Notes under the pieces: generated by a model
The model's input: the letters and a program-made list of their open reading frames with translations, nothing else
Databases searched by the model: none
Told to the model about the DNA's origin: nothing
Position numbers and translations under genes: made by a program
Assembly: GCA_024679535.1 (NCBI GenBank)
Contig: JAIBDF010000003.1
Span: 27,690 to 91,689 of the forward strand
DNA: 64,000 nucleotides
Direction of reading: 5' to 3'
Source: Chromatiales bacterium
Lineage (GTDB): Bacteria > Pseudomonadota > Gammaproteobacteria > Steroidobacterales > Woeseiaceae
Part shown: piece after piece, positions 52,154 to 61,200 of the stretch
Layout: each line of letters opens with the position of its first letter
Position numbering within the stretch: the first letter of the stretch is position 1

Positions 52154-53191
52154 ATGGCCTGGGCGATCTGGAAGCAACGGGCGAAACAAACTGCGATCGT
52201 CTTGGTCGCAATACTCGCTGTCACGGCAACAGGTAGCGCCCTGCTGTGGCGCGACAGGCCAACGCTGGACAGCACAGGGTGGCAAGCACCACCCGACCCG
52301 GCAGAAAATAATGCATCCGTAACGGCAACCTGGCTTGGCGTTACCACGTTGCTGTTCGATGACGGTGAATCGCAGGTCCTGATCGACGGTTTTTTTTCGC
52401 GACCGACACTCTGGAACTCAATCCTCGGGCTGGAGGTTGTCAACGACGCCGCTACCATTAACCAGGCGCTTCATGAGTTCGGTATCCGCCGTCTCACGGC
52501 GGTTATTCCGGTGCATTCGCATTTCGACCATGCCATGGACATTGGCGCCATTGCACGACGCACGAGCGCGTCGGTACTGGGGTCGGAATCCACCGCAAAC
52601 ATCGCGCGTGGGGCCGGCGTTCCTGAAGACCAGATTATCGTAGCGGCGGATGGGCAGACGTATGAATTCGGCGAGTTCAGGGTTCGCCTGTTGCGCTCTC
52701 GCCATGCGCCGATCGGCTGGGGAGGCAATGCGCCCCTGCCCGGCACAATCGAGGAACCTCTCAGTATGCCCCAGCCAATTGACGCTTTTCGGGAAGGCGC
52801 GAGTTATTCGATCGTCGTCGAACACACCCAGGGCACGACACTGGTCCAGGGCAGTGCCGGGTTTGTAGAGGGCGCTCTGGAACCATTATCCGCCGATGTC
52901 GTCATGCTCAGCATTGGCGGGCTGACAACACTGGACCGGGGGTACGCGGAGAGTTACTGGCAGGAAACCGTCACTAGCACCGGCGCACTTGCCGTCTACC
53001 CAATTCACTTCGACGACTTTACCAAACCGTTCGGTACGGTCATACCATCACCCAAGTTCCTCGGCAACCTGGAAAAGACCGCGAAGTGGTTTGAAGAGTT
53101 TCGCAACAAATGGGACAAGGAGACAAAAATCTTGCTGCCCGAATTTGGCAAACCCATACCACTCTATGCACCGCCCTCACCAAGCACCTGA
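52154..53191 (+). CDS. MBL-fold hydrolase, membrane-anchored/exported
   Basis: About 345 residues from ATG 52154 (MAWAIWKQRAKQTAIVLVAI). The N-terminal hydrophobic segment acts as anchor or signal. The metallo-beta-lactamase motif is IPVHSHFDHAMDIGAI (HxHxDH). Later His and Asp are in RSRHAPIGWG and PIHFDDF. The substrate is unknown. It follows the DUF819 gene by 4 bases and overlaps the convergent GIY-YIG gene by 28. Confidence 0.85.
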   Translation: MAWAIWKQRAKQTAIVLVAILAVTATGSALLWRDRPTLDSTGWQAPPDPAENNASVTATWLGVTTLLFDDGESQVLIDGFFSRPTLWNSILGLEVVNDAATINQALHEFGIRRLTAVIPVHSHFDHAMDIGAIARRTSASVLGSESTANIARGAGVPEDQIIVAADGQTYEFGEFRVRLLRSRHAPIGWGGNAPLPGTIEEPLSMPQPIDAFREGASYSIVVEHTQGTTLVQGSAGFVEGALEPLSADVVMLSIGGLTTLDRGYAESYWQETVTSTGALAVYPIHFDDFTKPFGTVIPSPKFLGNLEKTAKWFEEFRNKWDKETKILLPEFGKPIPLYAPPSPST

Positions 53192-53487
53192 ACCGACGCG
53201 AGTTCGGACAAGGCCGAGCGCCCTTCTATCAAAGCCAGTTTCTGCGTTCGACTCAGTCGTTTGACCCGGTATTCAAGCTGCGATGCACTGGCCCTGTCGC
53301 CGACCACCTCTGAGAATACGACCTGTAATGGCCCCTTGCCACGCAAGTACTTCGCACCGCGGGGGCTGGTTGCGTGTTCAGCCAGGCGCTTGCTGACGTC
53401 AGTTGCAATGCCGGTGTACAGCGTGCCGTCCACGCACCGCACGATATAGAGACTGAACTTGGAATTGGCCACTTCGGCCTCAGGCAT
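53164..53487 (-). CDS. GIY-YIG nuclease-family protein (YhbQ-like)
   Basis: 107 residues from ATG 53487, overlapping the preceding stop. The GIY-YIG core reads FSLYIVRCVDGTLYTGIATD, then RLAEHATSPRGAKYLRGKGP, with the conserved Glu in ASQLEYRVKRLSR. The UvrC-type N-terminal domain alone is found in YhbQ; a DNA repair or nicking role is suggested for the family. It is the last gene of an overlapping three-gene unit with an acyltransferase. Confidence 0.88.
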   Translation of the reverse strand: MPEAEVANSKFSLYIVRCVDGTLYTGIATDVSKRLAEHATSPRGAKYLRGKGPLQVVFSEVVGDRASASQLEYRVKRLSRTQKLALIEGRSALSELASVQVLGEGGA

Positions 53488-53851
53488 TGCCGCCAACAAG
53501 CGTATCACCGAGTACGCGAAACGCGCCCGACTCTATGCTGTCCTGGTTTTCGGTGGTGTCCGACCAGGTCAACACAATGTCGGCAATACCGCCCAGTTCA
53601 GCGGCCGGTTCGTGCAGTCGCAGCGTCAGCACGTTGCCCGTCAGGCCGGCTTCACGGATGAGGTTATGACCGCCAAACTGCTGTTCGTTTATTTCAATGT
53701 AGATCGATTCATCGAACTCTTCGTCGATAGTGCGCATGAGCAACAGGTAGTCGTTGATGTCACCATCGTCTGTCGTTTTCGCAAAGAACAGCATCGTCGC
53801 GTTATCACGGACATCGAATGCGACCGTGTCGTATTGGCGGCTTTCAGTCAT
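53480..53851 (-). CDS. Hypothetical protein, possibly Imm10-like
   Basis: A 123-residue acidic, beta-rich protein. The pattern MLFFAKTTDDGDINDYLLLM followed by FDESIYIEINEQQFGGHN resembles the Imm10 family of polymorphic-toxin immunity proteins; this is recalled resemblance and not searched. No toxin is nearby. It overlaps the acyltransferase upstream (ATGA) and the GIY-YIG gene downstream. It may instead be an uncharacterised housekeeping protein. Confidence 0.5.
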   Translation of the reverse strand: MTESRQYDTVAFDVRDNATMLFFAKTTDDGDINDYLLLMRTIDEEFDESIYIEINEQQFGGHNLIREAGLTGNVLTLRLHEPAAELGGIADIVLTWSDTTENQDSIESGAFRVLGDTLVGGNA

Positions 53852-54780
53852 TGGGGCTCTCGGCTATCGAGCGTATGTTGTATCAGTTCATCCTTCTCCT
53901 GCCAAATCTCGCCGAGCCAGGCCTGCACGCCACGCCGCCATGCACGGTCGTTTTCATAGTCGCCGCACGTCAGCCAGGATTCGATCGGCCGCTCCCGCAC
54001 ATGGACCAGGACCTCGACGTGCTCGCCGCAGCACATGTCCCAGAATTTTGCCGGGCCGTCCGGGTAAACGAGCGTGACGTCGAGTATGGCGCCGAACATC
54101 TCACCCATCGATGACATTGCAACGGCAAATCCACCGGCGCGCGGTCGCAGCAGGTGACGATAGGGATCATTGTGGCGGTCGCGCTTCTCTACGCTGAAAC
54201 GGGTGCCCTCGACAAAGTTGATCACCGAAGTTGGCGTATGGCGAAACTTCTCACAGGCCTTGCGCGTCGTTTCGAAGTCCTGGCCCTTCATGTGCGGATT
54301 GCGCGCAAGATAGCGGGCGGAGTATCGCTTCATGAACGGCATATCCAGGGCCCACCAGGCGATGCCAAGAAATGGAAACCAGATAAGCTGTTGTTTTATG
54401 AAAAACTTCAGAAATGGAATACGCCGATTGAAGATCTTTTGCAGGACGAGAATGTCGACCCAGGTCTGGTGATTTGAAATCACCAGATACCAGTCATCGC
54501 GGCGCAAAGCGTCGACGCCCGTAGCACGCCAGTCGATGGATCCGGCCTTGGCCAGGATCGCCGAATTCAACGCAATCCAGGTCTCTCCCATGGCCATGAG
54601 AAGACGTGTGATCGCCCGCCGCACGGCAGGAACCGGCAGCAGCAGCTTGACGATGGCCAGCACCAGGATGGGGCCGAACCAGAAAACAGTGTTCAGGGTG
54701 AATCCCCCAAACACGAAAATGCCGCGAAGATTCCGGTGGAATGCGCTCAATCTAGTATGCTCTTCGACTCGATCACGCAT
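53848..54780 (-). CDS. 1-acyl-glycerol-3-phosphate acyltransferase family (YihG-like)
   Basis: About 310 residues from ATG 54780 (MRDRVEEHTRLSAFHRNLRG). The N-terminal membrane helix is around residues 20-47. The HX4D motif is VISNHQTWVDILVLQ and the substrate motif is NFVEGTRFSVEK. The length and N-terminal extension match YihG/YihI-type LPLAT enzymes, which acylate lysophospholipid (LPA to PA). It is divergent from the cupin gene by 14 bases. Confidence 0.9.
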   Translation of the reverse strand: MRDRVEEHTRLSAFHRNLRGIFVFGGFTLNTVFWFGPILVLAIVKLLLPVPAVRRAITRLLMAMGETWIALNSAILAKAGSIDWRATGVDALRRDDWYLVISNHQTWVDILVLQKIFNRRIPFLKFFIKQQLIWFPFLGIAWWALDMPFMKRYSARYLARNPHMKGQDFETTRKACEKFRHTPTSVINFVEGTRFSVEKRDRHNDPYRHLLRPRAGGFAVAMSSMGEMFGAILDVTLVYPDGPAKFWDMCCGEHVEVLVHVRERPIESWLTCGDYENDRAWRRGVQAWLGEIWQEKDELIQHTLDSREPQ

Positions 54781-54794
54781 TCTATCCCGAAGCC

Positions 54795-55127
54795 ATGAGC
54801 CAACGCATGACACCTGATAAGGCCCTGGCCGCTGTGGCTGCATCGGATGATGGCCAGTACGGCAGCCTGCTTGAGCATGGCTCGATGGAGCTCGGCTATT
54901 ATCGTCCCGCCGGCGCTGATGATCAGGAGCCGCACACGCAGGACGAGCTCTACATCGTTCATACCGGCAGTGGTGTGTTCCTCCTGGACGGTGAATATAT
55001 TGACTTTGCGCCCGGCGATGCGCTCTTCGTGCGCGCCGGCGTCGAACACCGCTTTGTCGACTTCACCGACGACTTCGCCGCCTGGGTCGTCTTCTGGGGA
55101 CCGCCCGGCGGGGAACGCCCGGCATGA
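54795..55127 (+). CDS. Small cupin protein
   Basis: A 110-residue single cupin barrel. The metal ligands are in PHTQDELYIVHTGSG and PGDALFVRAGVEHRFVDF, close to the two cupin motifs. Enzyme or sensor function is unknown. Its stop overlaps the start of the downstream CREST membrane gene (ATGA), so the pair is translated together. Confidence 0.85.
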   Translation: MSQRMTPDKALAAVAASDDGQYGSLLEHGSMELGYYRPAGADDQEPHTQDELYIVHTGSGVFLLDGEYIDFAPGDALFVRAGVEHRFVDFTDDFAAWVVFWGPPGGERPA

Positions 55128-55864
55128 GCTTACTGCAAATACTGTTGAGCCCACTGGCCCAGGACCCGGCATACCATGCGTTTGCGGACGACCGCACACT
55201 GTTGGGTATCCCAAATTTCTGGAACGTCATTTCCGGCGTATCGTTCTTCATCGTCGGTTGCTGGGGCCTCGTATTCCTGGCACGCCACCCGGGCACTGTC
55301 ACTCATTTGCGCGGCGTCTGGACGGTGTTCTTCATCGGCATTTTGATAACCATGTTCGGCTCAGGTTATTACCATCTTGCACCCGACAACGCTTCTCTCG
55401 GCTGGGACCGCCTGACCATGGTCATTGCCTTCATGAGCGTGTTGGCATTAGTTATTGGCGAATACGTGTCAGCCGAATGGGCAAACCGCCTGCTGGTGCC
55501 GCTGCTCCTTATCGGCGCTGGCAGTGTTTACTACTGGTTGATCACCGAGGCGCAGGGCGCGGGCGATTTGCGGCCTTATGCACTGGTCCAGTTTCTGCCG
55601 ATGCTCCTGGTACCGTTTATTGTGCTGATACGTCGCGGGCGGAGTGACCTGGGCCCATGGTTTGGGTTGATGATTGCCTTCTACGCTGCGGCCAAGATCT
55701 TCGAGTTTTACGACGCTTCGATATTCGCGGCCGGAGAGTTAATGAGCGGCCACGCGATCAAACACGTACTGGCCGCACTCGGAGCCGCCTGCCTGCTGTC
55801 GGGCCTGCACCAGCGGGCGCGTTCAGGATCGCGCAATGCCCCTGTTACGGGTATCCCCAAGTAG
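55124..55864 (+). CDS. CREST-superfamily (ceramidase-like) seven-TM membrane hydrolase
   Basis: 246 residues with about seven membrane helices. The metal-hydrolase pattern of the CREST superfamily is visible: Ser and His in FGSGYYHLAPDN, Asp in LGWDRLTMVIAF, and two His in SGHAIKHVLAALG. Members include alkaline ceramidases and PAQR proteins; bacterial substrates are mostly unknown, and lipid amide hydrolysis is possible. It is co-translated with the upstream cupin. Confidence 0.82.
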   Translation: MSLLQILLSPLAQDPAYHAFADDRTLLGIPNFWNVISGVSFFIVGCWGLVFLARHPGTVTHLRGVWTVFFIGILITMFGSGYYHLAPDNASLGWDRLTMVIAFMSVLALVIGEYVSAEWANRLLVPLLLIGAGSVYYWLITEAQGAGDLRPYALVQFLPMLLVPFIVLIRRGRSDLGPWFGLMIAFYAAAKIFEFYDASIFAAGELMSGHAIKHVLAALGAACLLSGLHQRARSGSRNAPVTGIPK

Positions 55865-55924
55865 CCAGCGGCCGTCTTTGCCGTTACCATGCGGCCCGCA
55901 TCCCAATCGTGTGGAAGACTCAAG

Positions 55925-56821
55925 ATGACGACCGCAAAACGAATCGACGGCAAGGCCAAGGCTGAGCAACTCGCTGAATCCATTACCGAACAGACGGCCG
56001 CGTTGCTTGCCGAACACGGCATCAAGCCCGGCCTGGCCGTGGTCATTATCGGGGAAGACCCGGCCAGTCAGGTCTACGTTCGCAACAAAAAGCGTCGTGC
56101 GGAGGCTTGTGGCTTTCATTCCGTGCAGCACACGCTGGCCGCTGACACATCGCAGGACGATGTACTCGCGCTGATCGACGATCTCAACGGCGATGACGCC
56201 ATCCACGGAATTCTTGTGCAGCTGCCGTTGCCCGAGCAACTGCACGAGCAGACCATCACCCAGGCGATCTCGCCGTCCAAAGATGTCGACGGATTCCATT
56301 TCGTCAATATCGGCAAACTCACGGCCGGCCACACTGCAGACGCGTTCGTACCGTGCACGCCGGCAGGCTGCATCCTGATGATCGAAGATGAACTGGGCAA
56401 TGATTTTTCGGGCCTGAACGCGGTCGTCATCGGACGCTCCAACATCGTCGGCAAGCCGATGGGCGCGCTATTACTGCAGCGCAATGCAACCGTCACCATG
56501 ACGCACAGTCGTACCCGGGACCTGCCGGGCGTCGTCCGCAACGCGGACATCGTCATCGCGGCCGTCGGTCGCGCCGATATGGTCAAGGCGGACTGGGTCA
56601 AGCCTGGGGCTGTTGTCATCGACGTCGGCATCAACCGGGTCGAAAAAGAAATCGACGGTGAACTTAAATCCAGGCTGACGGGCGACGTCGACTACGACGA
56701 CGTCTGCACCGTGGCTGGCGCGGTAACACCGGTACCCGGCGGCGTTGGCCCCATGACGATCACGATGCTGATGTTCAACACTCTGCGCTCAGCGCGTCTC
56801 ACCGCGGGCCTTGAAGGCTAG
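55925..56821 (+). CDS. folD: Methylenetetrahydrofolate dehydrogenase/cyclohydrolase
   Basis: 298 residues from ATG 55925 ([20 protein letters not shown]). Motifs are [20 protein letters not shown] with catalytic Lys, [25 protein letters not shown] and [17 protein letters not shown] for NADP, with [16 protein letters not shown] at the end. It interconverts one-carbon folates. It overlaps the convergent CaiB gene by 4 bases. Confidence 0.96.
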   Translation: MTTAKRIDGKAKAEQLAESITEQTAALLAEHGIKPGLAVVIIGEDPASQVYVRNKKRRAEACGFHSVQHTLAADTSQDDVLALIDDLNGDDAIHGILVQLPLPEQLHEQTITQAISPSKDVDGFHFVNIGKLTAGHTADAFVPCTPAGCILMIEDELGNDFSGLNAVVIGRSNIVGKPMGALLLQRNATVTMTHSRTRDLPGVVRNADIVIAAVGRADMVKADWVKPGAVVIDVGINRVEKEIDGELKSRLTGDVDYDDVCTVAGAVTPVPGGVGPMTITMLMFNTLRSARLTAGLEG

Positions 56822-57966
56822 ATAACCTCCTGCTCACGCAACTTCGCGAGCTGCGCCTCCGAGTAACCTGCACCTGAGAGCACGCTATCGGTGTCCTGCC
56901 CTGGATCCGGTGGCGCTGAAGCGATCTCTGACCTGGTCGCGCTGAAGTGCGGCGCGGGTGCTGGTTGTTTCACACCGGCCACTTCCGTGAATGCTCCGCG
57001 AGCGACGTTGTGTGGATGCTCCGGTGCTTCATCAAAGTCGAGTACCGGCGCAAAACAGACATCCGTACCTTCCATGAGCTCGCACCACTTGGCACGCGTT
57101 TTGGCCAAGAAGAGGTCAGCGAACTTCTGCTTGAGCTTTGGCCAGCGCTGCTTGTCGTACTGATGCGCGAAATCGGGGTCGTCAGCAAGGCCCAGCTTCT
57201 CCAGAAGCAACGCATAAAATTGTGGTTCGATTGAGCCGATCGAAACATATTTGCCATCGGCAGTCTCATACGTGTCGTACCAGTGAGACGCGCCGTCCAG
57301 CGCATTGTCCTGCCGCTGCGGCGACCACTGTCCGTTTTGGAACAAGGCGTACAACAATGAGGTGGCGGCCGCGGATCCATCCGAAATTGCGGCGTCGACG
57401 ACCTGTCCGATCCCGGTCGTCTGTGCATTCAGCATGGCCGCCAGCACGCCGACCGCAAGCAGCATGGACCCCCCGGCGATATCGCCCACCAGGGTGGGCG
57501 GCACGGTCGGCGGCGAATCTGCGCGACCGCCGTACCAGAGCCCACCCGACAGGGCCACATAATTAATATCGTGTCCTGCTGCCCGGGACAGCGGGCCGTG
57601 CTGGCCCCAACCAGTCATGCGCCCGTAAACGAGTCGCGGATTGGCGTCCAGGCAGGCTTCAGGCCCCAGGCCGAGCCGCTCCATGACCCCGGGTCTGAAT
57701 GCCTCGATTAGTCCGTCGGCATCGCGCAGCAGCTGCAGGACGATATCTGCAGCTCCGTCACTCTTGAGATCGATCGCGATCGACTTTTTGCCACGATTCA
57801 TGATCTTCGCGTTGGCATTTTCCAGCATGCCCGTCCTGTTGGCGGGCTGCGCCTTGCGCTCAATCAGGATAACCTCAGCTCCCATGTCGGCGAGCATCAT
57901 TCCGCAGACGGGTGCCGGTCCGATACCACCCATCTCAATAATTCGCTTGCCTGCCAGCGGCCCCAT
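56818..57966 (-). CDS. CaiB/BaiF CoA-transferase family, alpha-methylacyl-CoA racemase-like
   Basis: 382 residues. It opens [20 protein letters not shown] with [20 protein letters not shown], typical of the family. The racemase-type active site is [20 protein letters not shown] with the conserved Asp, and [13 protein letters not shown] follows. The short form (about 380) without the second domain fits 2-methylacyl-CoA racemases more than formyl-CoA transferases. It is divergent from mtnA. Confidence 0.88.
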   Translation of the reverse strand: MGPLAGKRIIEMGGIGPAPVCGMMLADMGAEVILIERKAQPANRTGMLENANAKIMNRGKKSIAIDLKSDGAADIVLQLLRDADGLIEAFRPGVMERLGLGPEACLDANPRLVYGRMTGWGQHGPLSRAAGHDINYVALSGGLWYGGRADSPPTVPPTLVGDIAGGSMLLAVGVLAAMLNAQTTGIGQVVDAAISDGSAAATSLLYALFQNGQWSPQRQDNALDGASHWYDTYETADGKYVSIGSIEPQFYALLLEKLGLADDPDFAHQYDKQRWPKLKQKFADLFLAKTRAKWCELMEGTDVCFAPVLDFDEAPEHPHNVARGAFTEVAGVKQPAPAPHFSATRSEIASAPPDPGQDTDSVLSGAGYSEAQLAKLREQEVI

Positions 57967-58040
57967 GCTTCACTCTCCTGTGTAGAATCAAATTGGTACG
58001 CGACTCTGCTACGCAAATCAATCCCACAGGAAGAGACAGT

Positions 58041-59129
58041 TTGACAGCCGAAAATTTCAGAACGATTTGGCTCAAGCCCGACGATCCCGACGTCGTGCAG
58101 ATTATCGACCAGCGGCTGCTGCCGCATGCATACACGGTGCATGACCTGCGCACTTGGCAGGACGCCGATACCGCGATCGCGGACATGTATGTCCGAGGTG
58201 CACCGCTTATCGGCGCGACGGCTGCCTGGGGTCTGTATCTCGCCGCACTCGCCGACCCGACGCCGGCAGGCGTCCGGGCAGCGGCTGAAGCTCTGCTGCT
58301 GTCCCGACCGACAGCGGTAAATCTGCGTTGGGCGGTCGAGCGAATCCTGCGGCTCGTCGCGGCATCCGGTGACGATCTGGCGCAACGCATCCGGACCGAT
58401 GCGCAGGCTATTTGTGATGAAGATGTCGAGATCAGTCGTGGCATCGGCGAACACGGCGTTGTGCTGCTTGAGGAAATAGCCAGGCGCAAGCCTGGTGAAA
58501 CGATCAACGTGCTGACCCACTGCAACGCTGGCTCACTCGCGACCATCAATTACGGAACCGCCACTGCCCCGATATATTTCGCACAGCAACGGGGCATTGA
58601 TGTTCACGTCTGGGTAGACGAGACCCGCCCCCGCAACCAGGGCTCGCAACTGACCGCGTGGGAACTGTCTGAGAGTGGCGTCCCGCATACTCTCGTCGTT
58701 GATAATGCCGGCGGCCACCTGATGCAACACGGAATGGTCGACATCGTTTTCACAGGCACCGATCGCACCACGCGATGTGGTGACGTCGCGAACAAAATCG
58801 GCACGTATCTCAAGGCGCTGGCCGCGCACGACAACGGCATCCCGTTTTATGTCGCTCTGCCATCGACGACCATCGACTGGCACAGTCGTGACGGTGTTGC
58901 CGAAATCCCGATTGAAGAGCGCGATCCTGAAGAAGTCAGTCACATCTACGGCATCAGCAATGGCAAACCCACGCGAGTACGCACGACCGCCAATGACACG
59001 CCCGTCAGCAACTATGCGTTCGACGTTACGCCGGCCCGACTCGTCACCGGATTAATCACCGAGCGAGGCATTTGCAAAGCGTCCGAAGAAGGACTGCTCA
59101 GCGTGTTTCCCGAGATGAGAGACGAATGA
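58041..59129 (+). CDS. mtnA: Methylthioribose-1-phosphate isomerase
   Basis: About 362 residues, starting at TTG 58041 behind AGGAAGAG; the track start adds 16 residues. Catalytic Cys is in THCNAGSLATINYGTATAP and Asp in VFTGTDRTTRCGDVANKIG. The preceding stretch DNAGGHLMQHGMVDI completes the signature. It isomerises 5-methylthioribose-1-phosphate to the ribulose form in MTA salvage. A class II aldolase-family gene overlaps its stop; no mtnK, mtnN, mtnP, mtnC or mtnD is in the window. Confidence 0.93.
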   Translation: MTAENFRTIWLKPDDPDVVQIIDQRLLPHAYTVHDLRTWQDADTAIADMYVRGAPLIGATAAWGLYLAALADPTPAGVRAAAEALLLSRPTAVNLRWAVERILRLVAASGDDLAQRIRTDAQAICDEDVEISRGIGEHGVVLLEEIARRKPGETINVLTHCNAGSLATINYGTATAPIYFAQQRGIDVHVWVDETRPRNQGSQLTAWELSESGVPHTLVVDNAGGHLMQHGMVDIVFTGTDRTTRCGDVANKIGTYLKALAAHDNGIPFYVALPSTTIDWHSRDGVAEIPIEERDPEEVSHIYGISNGKPTRVRTTANDTPVSNYAFDVTPARLVTGLITERGICKASEEGLLSVFPEMRDE

Positions 59130-59734
59130 TGCTCGACGAAGGCTATATCAAGTACGAAAGCCACTGGACACCCGGTCCCGCATCACATGTGACAGCCGCG
59201 CAGCAACTCGAATTCTGGCGCAAGCCATTGTATGAAGCGCAATTGATCGGCGAGTACGCGGAGCACGGCATTGGTTACGGCAACATCAGTGTACGTCGCG
59301 GCTCCAGCGGGCTGTTCCTGATCAGCGGCACTCAAACCGGCCATTTGCCGGTGACCGATGAGCGTCATTATTCGCTCGTCACGGACTGCGACATCCGCGC
59401 CAACACTGTCCGATGCAGCGGCCCCATTCAGGCTTCATCCGAAGCCATGACGCACGCAGCGATCTACACATTGGGTGACGGTATTGGTGCGATCGTGCAC
59501 GCGCACAGTGCAGAACTCTGGCGGCGACATCTCGGTAAGTTGCCAACGACTGATGCAGAAATTGCCTACGGAACACCTGCGATGGCCCAGGAACTCGATC
59601 GACTCTATCGGATGGGTGGCCTGCGTGAATCAGGCATCGCCGTTCTGGCCGGGCACGATGATGGCCTTATCAGTTTCGGCACAACGCTTGAGGAAGCGGC
59701 CACGCGAATGCTCAATCTGGCTCGTCCCGGGTAA
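59126..59734 (+). CDS. Class II aldolase/adducin family (MtnB-like or DHAP-shunt aldolase)
   Basis: 202 residues from ATG 59126, overlapping the mtnA stop. Zn ligands are HAHS in GAIVHAHSAELW and the later His in AVLAGHDDGLISFG. GIGYGNISVRRGSSGLFLIS and GPIQASSEAMTHAAIYTL match the fold. Coupling to mtnA suggests either methylthioribulose-1-P dehydratase (MtnB) or the aldolase of the methylthio-alkyl/DHAP shunt. The sequence alone does not decide. Confidence 0.85.
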   Translation: MMLDEGYIKYESHWTPGPASHVTAAQQLEFWRKPLYEAQLIGEYAEHGIGYGNISVRRGSSGLFLISGTQTGHLPVTDERHYSLVTDCDIRANTVRCSGPIQASSEAMTHAAIYTLGDGIGAIVHAHSAELWRRHLGKLPTTDAEIAYGTPAMAQELDRLYRMGGLRESGIAVLAGHDDGLISFGTTLEEAATRMLNLARPG

Positions 59735-60098
59735 CGGGCACCAGCGAAAAGCGAAACGTGCGGCAGGCCTTGATGCCAGACTCCTGTTCATTGTCCGCCA
59801 GCGGCTGCCATGTGGACTGGCGTACGGCTTTCTTCGCTATTTTTTCAAACAGTCGACTCGTACTATGGCGCACGGCTATGCGCCTCGGGAAGCCACTGCG
59901 CGAGATATTGAAGCAGACCTGCACGCTGCCTTCTACTCGATCGCGGCGCGCAACCTCAGGATATTCCGGGATCACGGTATGCAGCGGTATGCGTTTCGTA
60001 TTGGAATCGATGCGATCAACGCCGCCCTGCCCAAATGCGGGTAAGACCAGCACGACAGCCAGCAAGGCCCCGAGACTAGTTGTTCGGAGGATCGTCAC
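59712..60098 (-). CDS. Stand-alone TonB C-terminal domain protein, periplasmic
   Basis: 128 residues from GTG 60098, behind GGAAG 6 bases upstream. A signal peptide (LGALLAVVLVLPAFGQ) leads directly to a TonB-C domain (IPLHTVIPEYPEVARRDRVE, then GSVQVCFNISRSGFPRRIAV). It lacks the proline-rich linker and membrane anchor of true TonB. Its start overlaps the TPR gene, and the 3' end overlaps the convergent aldolase gene. It may bind a partner in the periplasm (inference). Confidence 0.78.
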   Translation of the reverse strand: MTILRTTSLGALLAVVLVLPAFGQGGVDRIDSNTKRIPLHTVIPEYPEVARRDRVEGSVQVCFNISRSGFPRRIAVRHSTSRLFEKIAKKAVRQSTWQPLADNEQESGIKACRTFRFSLVPVTRDEPD

Positions 60099-60621
60099 TC
60101 GCGTCTTCCATCGCACTGCGGCGTTCGTCGATCTCGACATTGGCCCTCACGGGATCAGTCTCGTCGAGTAACATACCTTTGGCTATCTTGAGATTTCTGG
60201 ATGACGGACTTAGTTCCTGGCCGCGAGCGATATCGGCCTCTGACTCTTCAAAGCGCTCGAGCTTGAGATAGACCAGCGCCCTGTTGTTGTAGGTTCGCCA
60301 ATGATTCGGATAGCGTTCCAGAACCCAGTTGCAATGCGGTAATGCCGTCCGTGGCTTGTCGATCAGGATATAGCCGGCGCACAGGTTAGAGTGACCCATT
60401 TTTCGCTCGACTTCGCCCTGGGCCATTTCCAGTCCACGCAAGGTCAACCTGACACCTTCGACGCCGTCGCCTGCGAGCAGGGCATTCGCGCCATCGGCCA
60501 GGAGGGCGTTGCGCGGCCCGATCACTACCTTGGACTCTTCGTTGGCCGCAAGCTCCGGACAGGCCAGCAACAGGAACGCTGCGACGAGTAGTATCCAGTA
60601 GCCTATTTGCCTTATCTTCAC
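60076..60621 (-). CDS. Exported TPR protein
   Basis: 181 residues with a signal peptide (residues 1-26) and a possible lipobox-like Cys (LLLACPEL). It contains about three TPR-like helical pairs (GHSNLCAGYILIDKPRTALP, HWRTYNNRALVYLKLERFEE). No enzyme motif. It is coupled to the TonB-C protein downstream. Confidence 0.75.
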   Translation of the reverse strand: MKIRQIGYWILLVAAFLLLACPELAANEESKVVIGPRNALLADGANALLAGDGVEGVRLTLRGLEMAQGEVERKMGHSNLCAGYILIDKPRTALPHCNWVLERYPNHWRTYNNRALVYLKLERFEESEADIARGQELSPSSRNLKIAKGMLLDETDPVRANVEIDERRSAMEDASDDPPNN

Positions 60622-60630
60622 TTCACCGCC

Positions 60631-61059
60631 TTAGCCGCTGATGTAACTCTCCAGCTGCTCGATTTCTTCCTGTTGGTCCGAAATGATCGCCTGTACGAGG
60701 TCGCCTATCGATATTAATCCGGCCACCTTACCGTCGACCAGAACGGGCAAATGGCGAATGCGTCGTTCGGACATCAGGGTCATACAATCATTCACTGATT
60801 GAGTGAGCGAAGCCGTAACGAGATCTGTCGTCATGATGTCGGCTACCGGTGTCGACTCGGATGAGCGACCCTTGACGATGACCTTACGCGCGTAGTCACG
60901 TTCCGTGACGATGCCCTTGAGTTCATCACCATCCATGACGAGCAGGGAGCCAACCGCGCGGTCGGCCATGAGCTTGATCGCGTCGAAAACCGACGCGTCC
61001 CCGGCAATTGAAATTATTTCATCGCCTTTTCTATCGAGCAGTTGCTGTACCAGTTTCAT
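60631..61059 (-). CDS. Two-CBS-domain protein
   Basis: 142 residues forming one CBS pair: ISIAGDASVFDAIKLMADRA with GIVTERDYARKVIVKG, then VTASLTQSVNDCMTLMSERR with VAGLISIGDLVQAI. It is a stand-alone adenine-nucleotide-type sensor module, binding partner unknown. The TPR gene follows after 9 bases. Confidence 0.88.
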   Translation of the reverse strand: MKLVQQLLDRKGDEIISIAGDASVFDAIKLMADRAVGSLLVMDGDELKGIVTERDYARKVIVKGRSSESTPVADIMTTDLVTASLTQSVNDCMTLMSERRIRHLPVLVDGKVAGLISIGDLVQAIISDQQEEIEQLESYISG

Positions 61060-61095
61060 TCCGCCTCCCCTTTTGCCCGCGAGCAGTGGTTTTAA

Positions 61096-61127
61096 GGGAA
61101 GTTTAGCAGATGCCGCCTAAGCTTCCC
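61096..61127. repeat. Inverted repeat upstream of the CBS gene
   Basis: GGGAAGTTTAG, ten-base loop, CTAAGCTTCCC: an 11-bp dyad with one G-T or A-C position, depending on strand, 36 bases before the CBS start. It may be a leader hairpin, an operator, or the terminator of the upstream amidohydrolase gene; no long T-run follows. Confidence 0.5.
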
Positions 61128-61200
61128 CAGCGGGCGGCGCAACTGCCACGATCCCGGGCTGTCGAGGCCCGTGTGCGTCAACAGGATTCGGCGGAGAATA

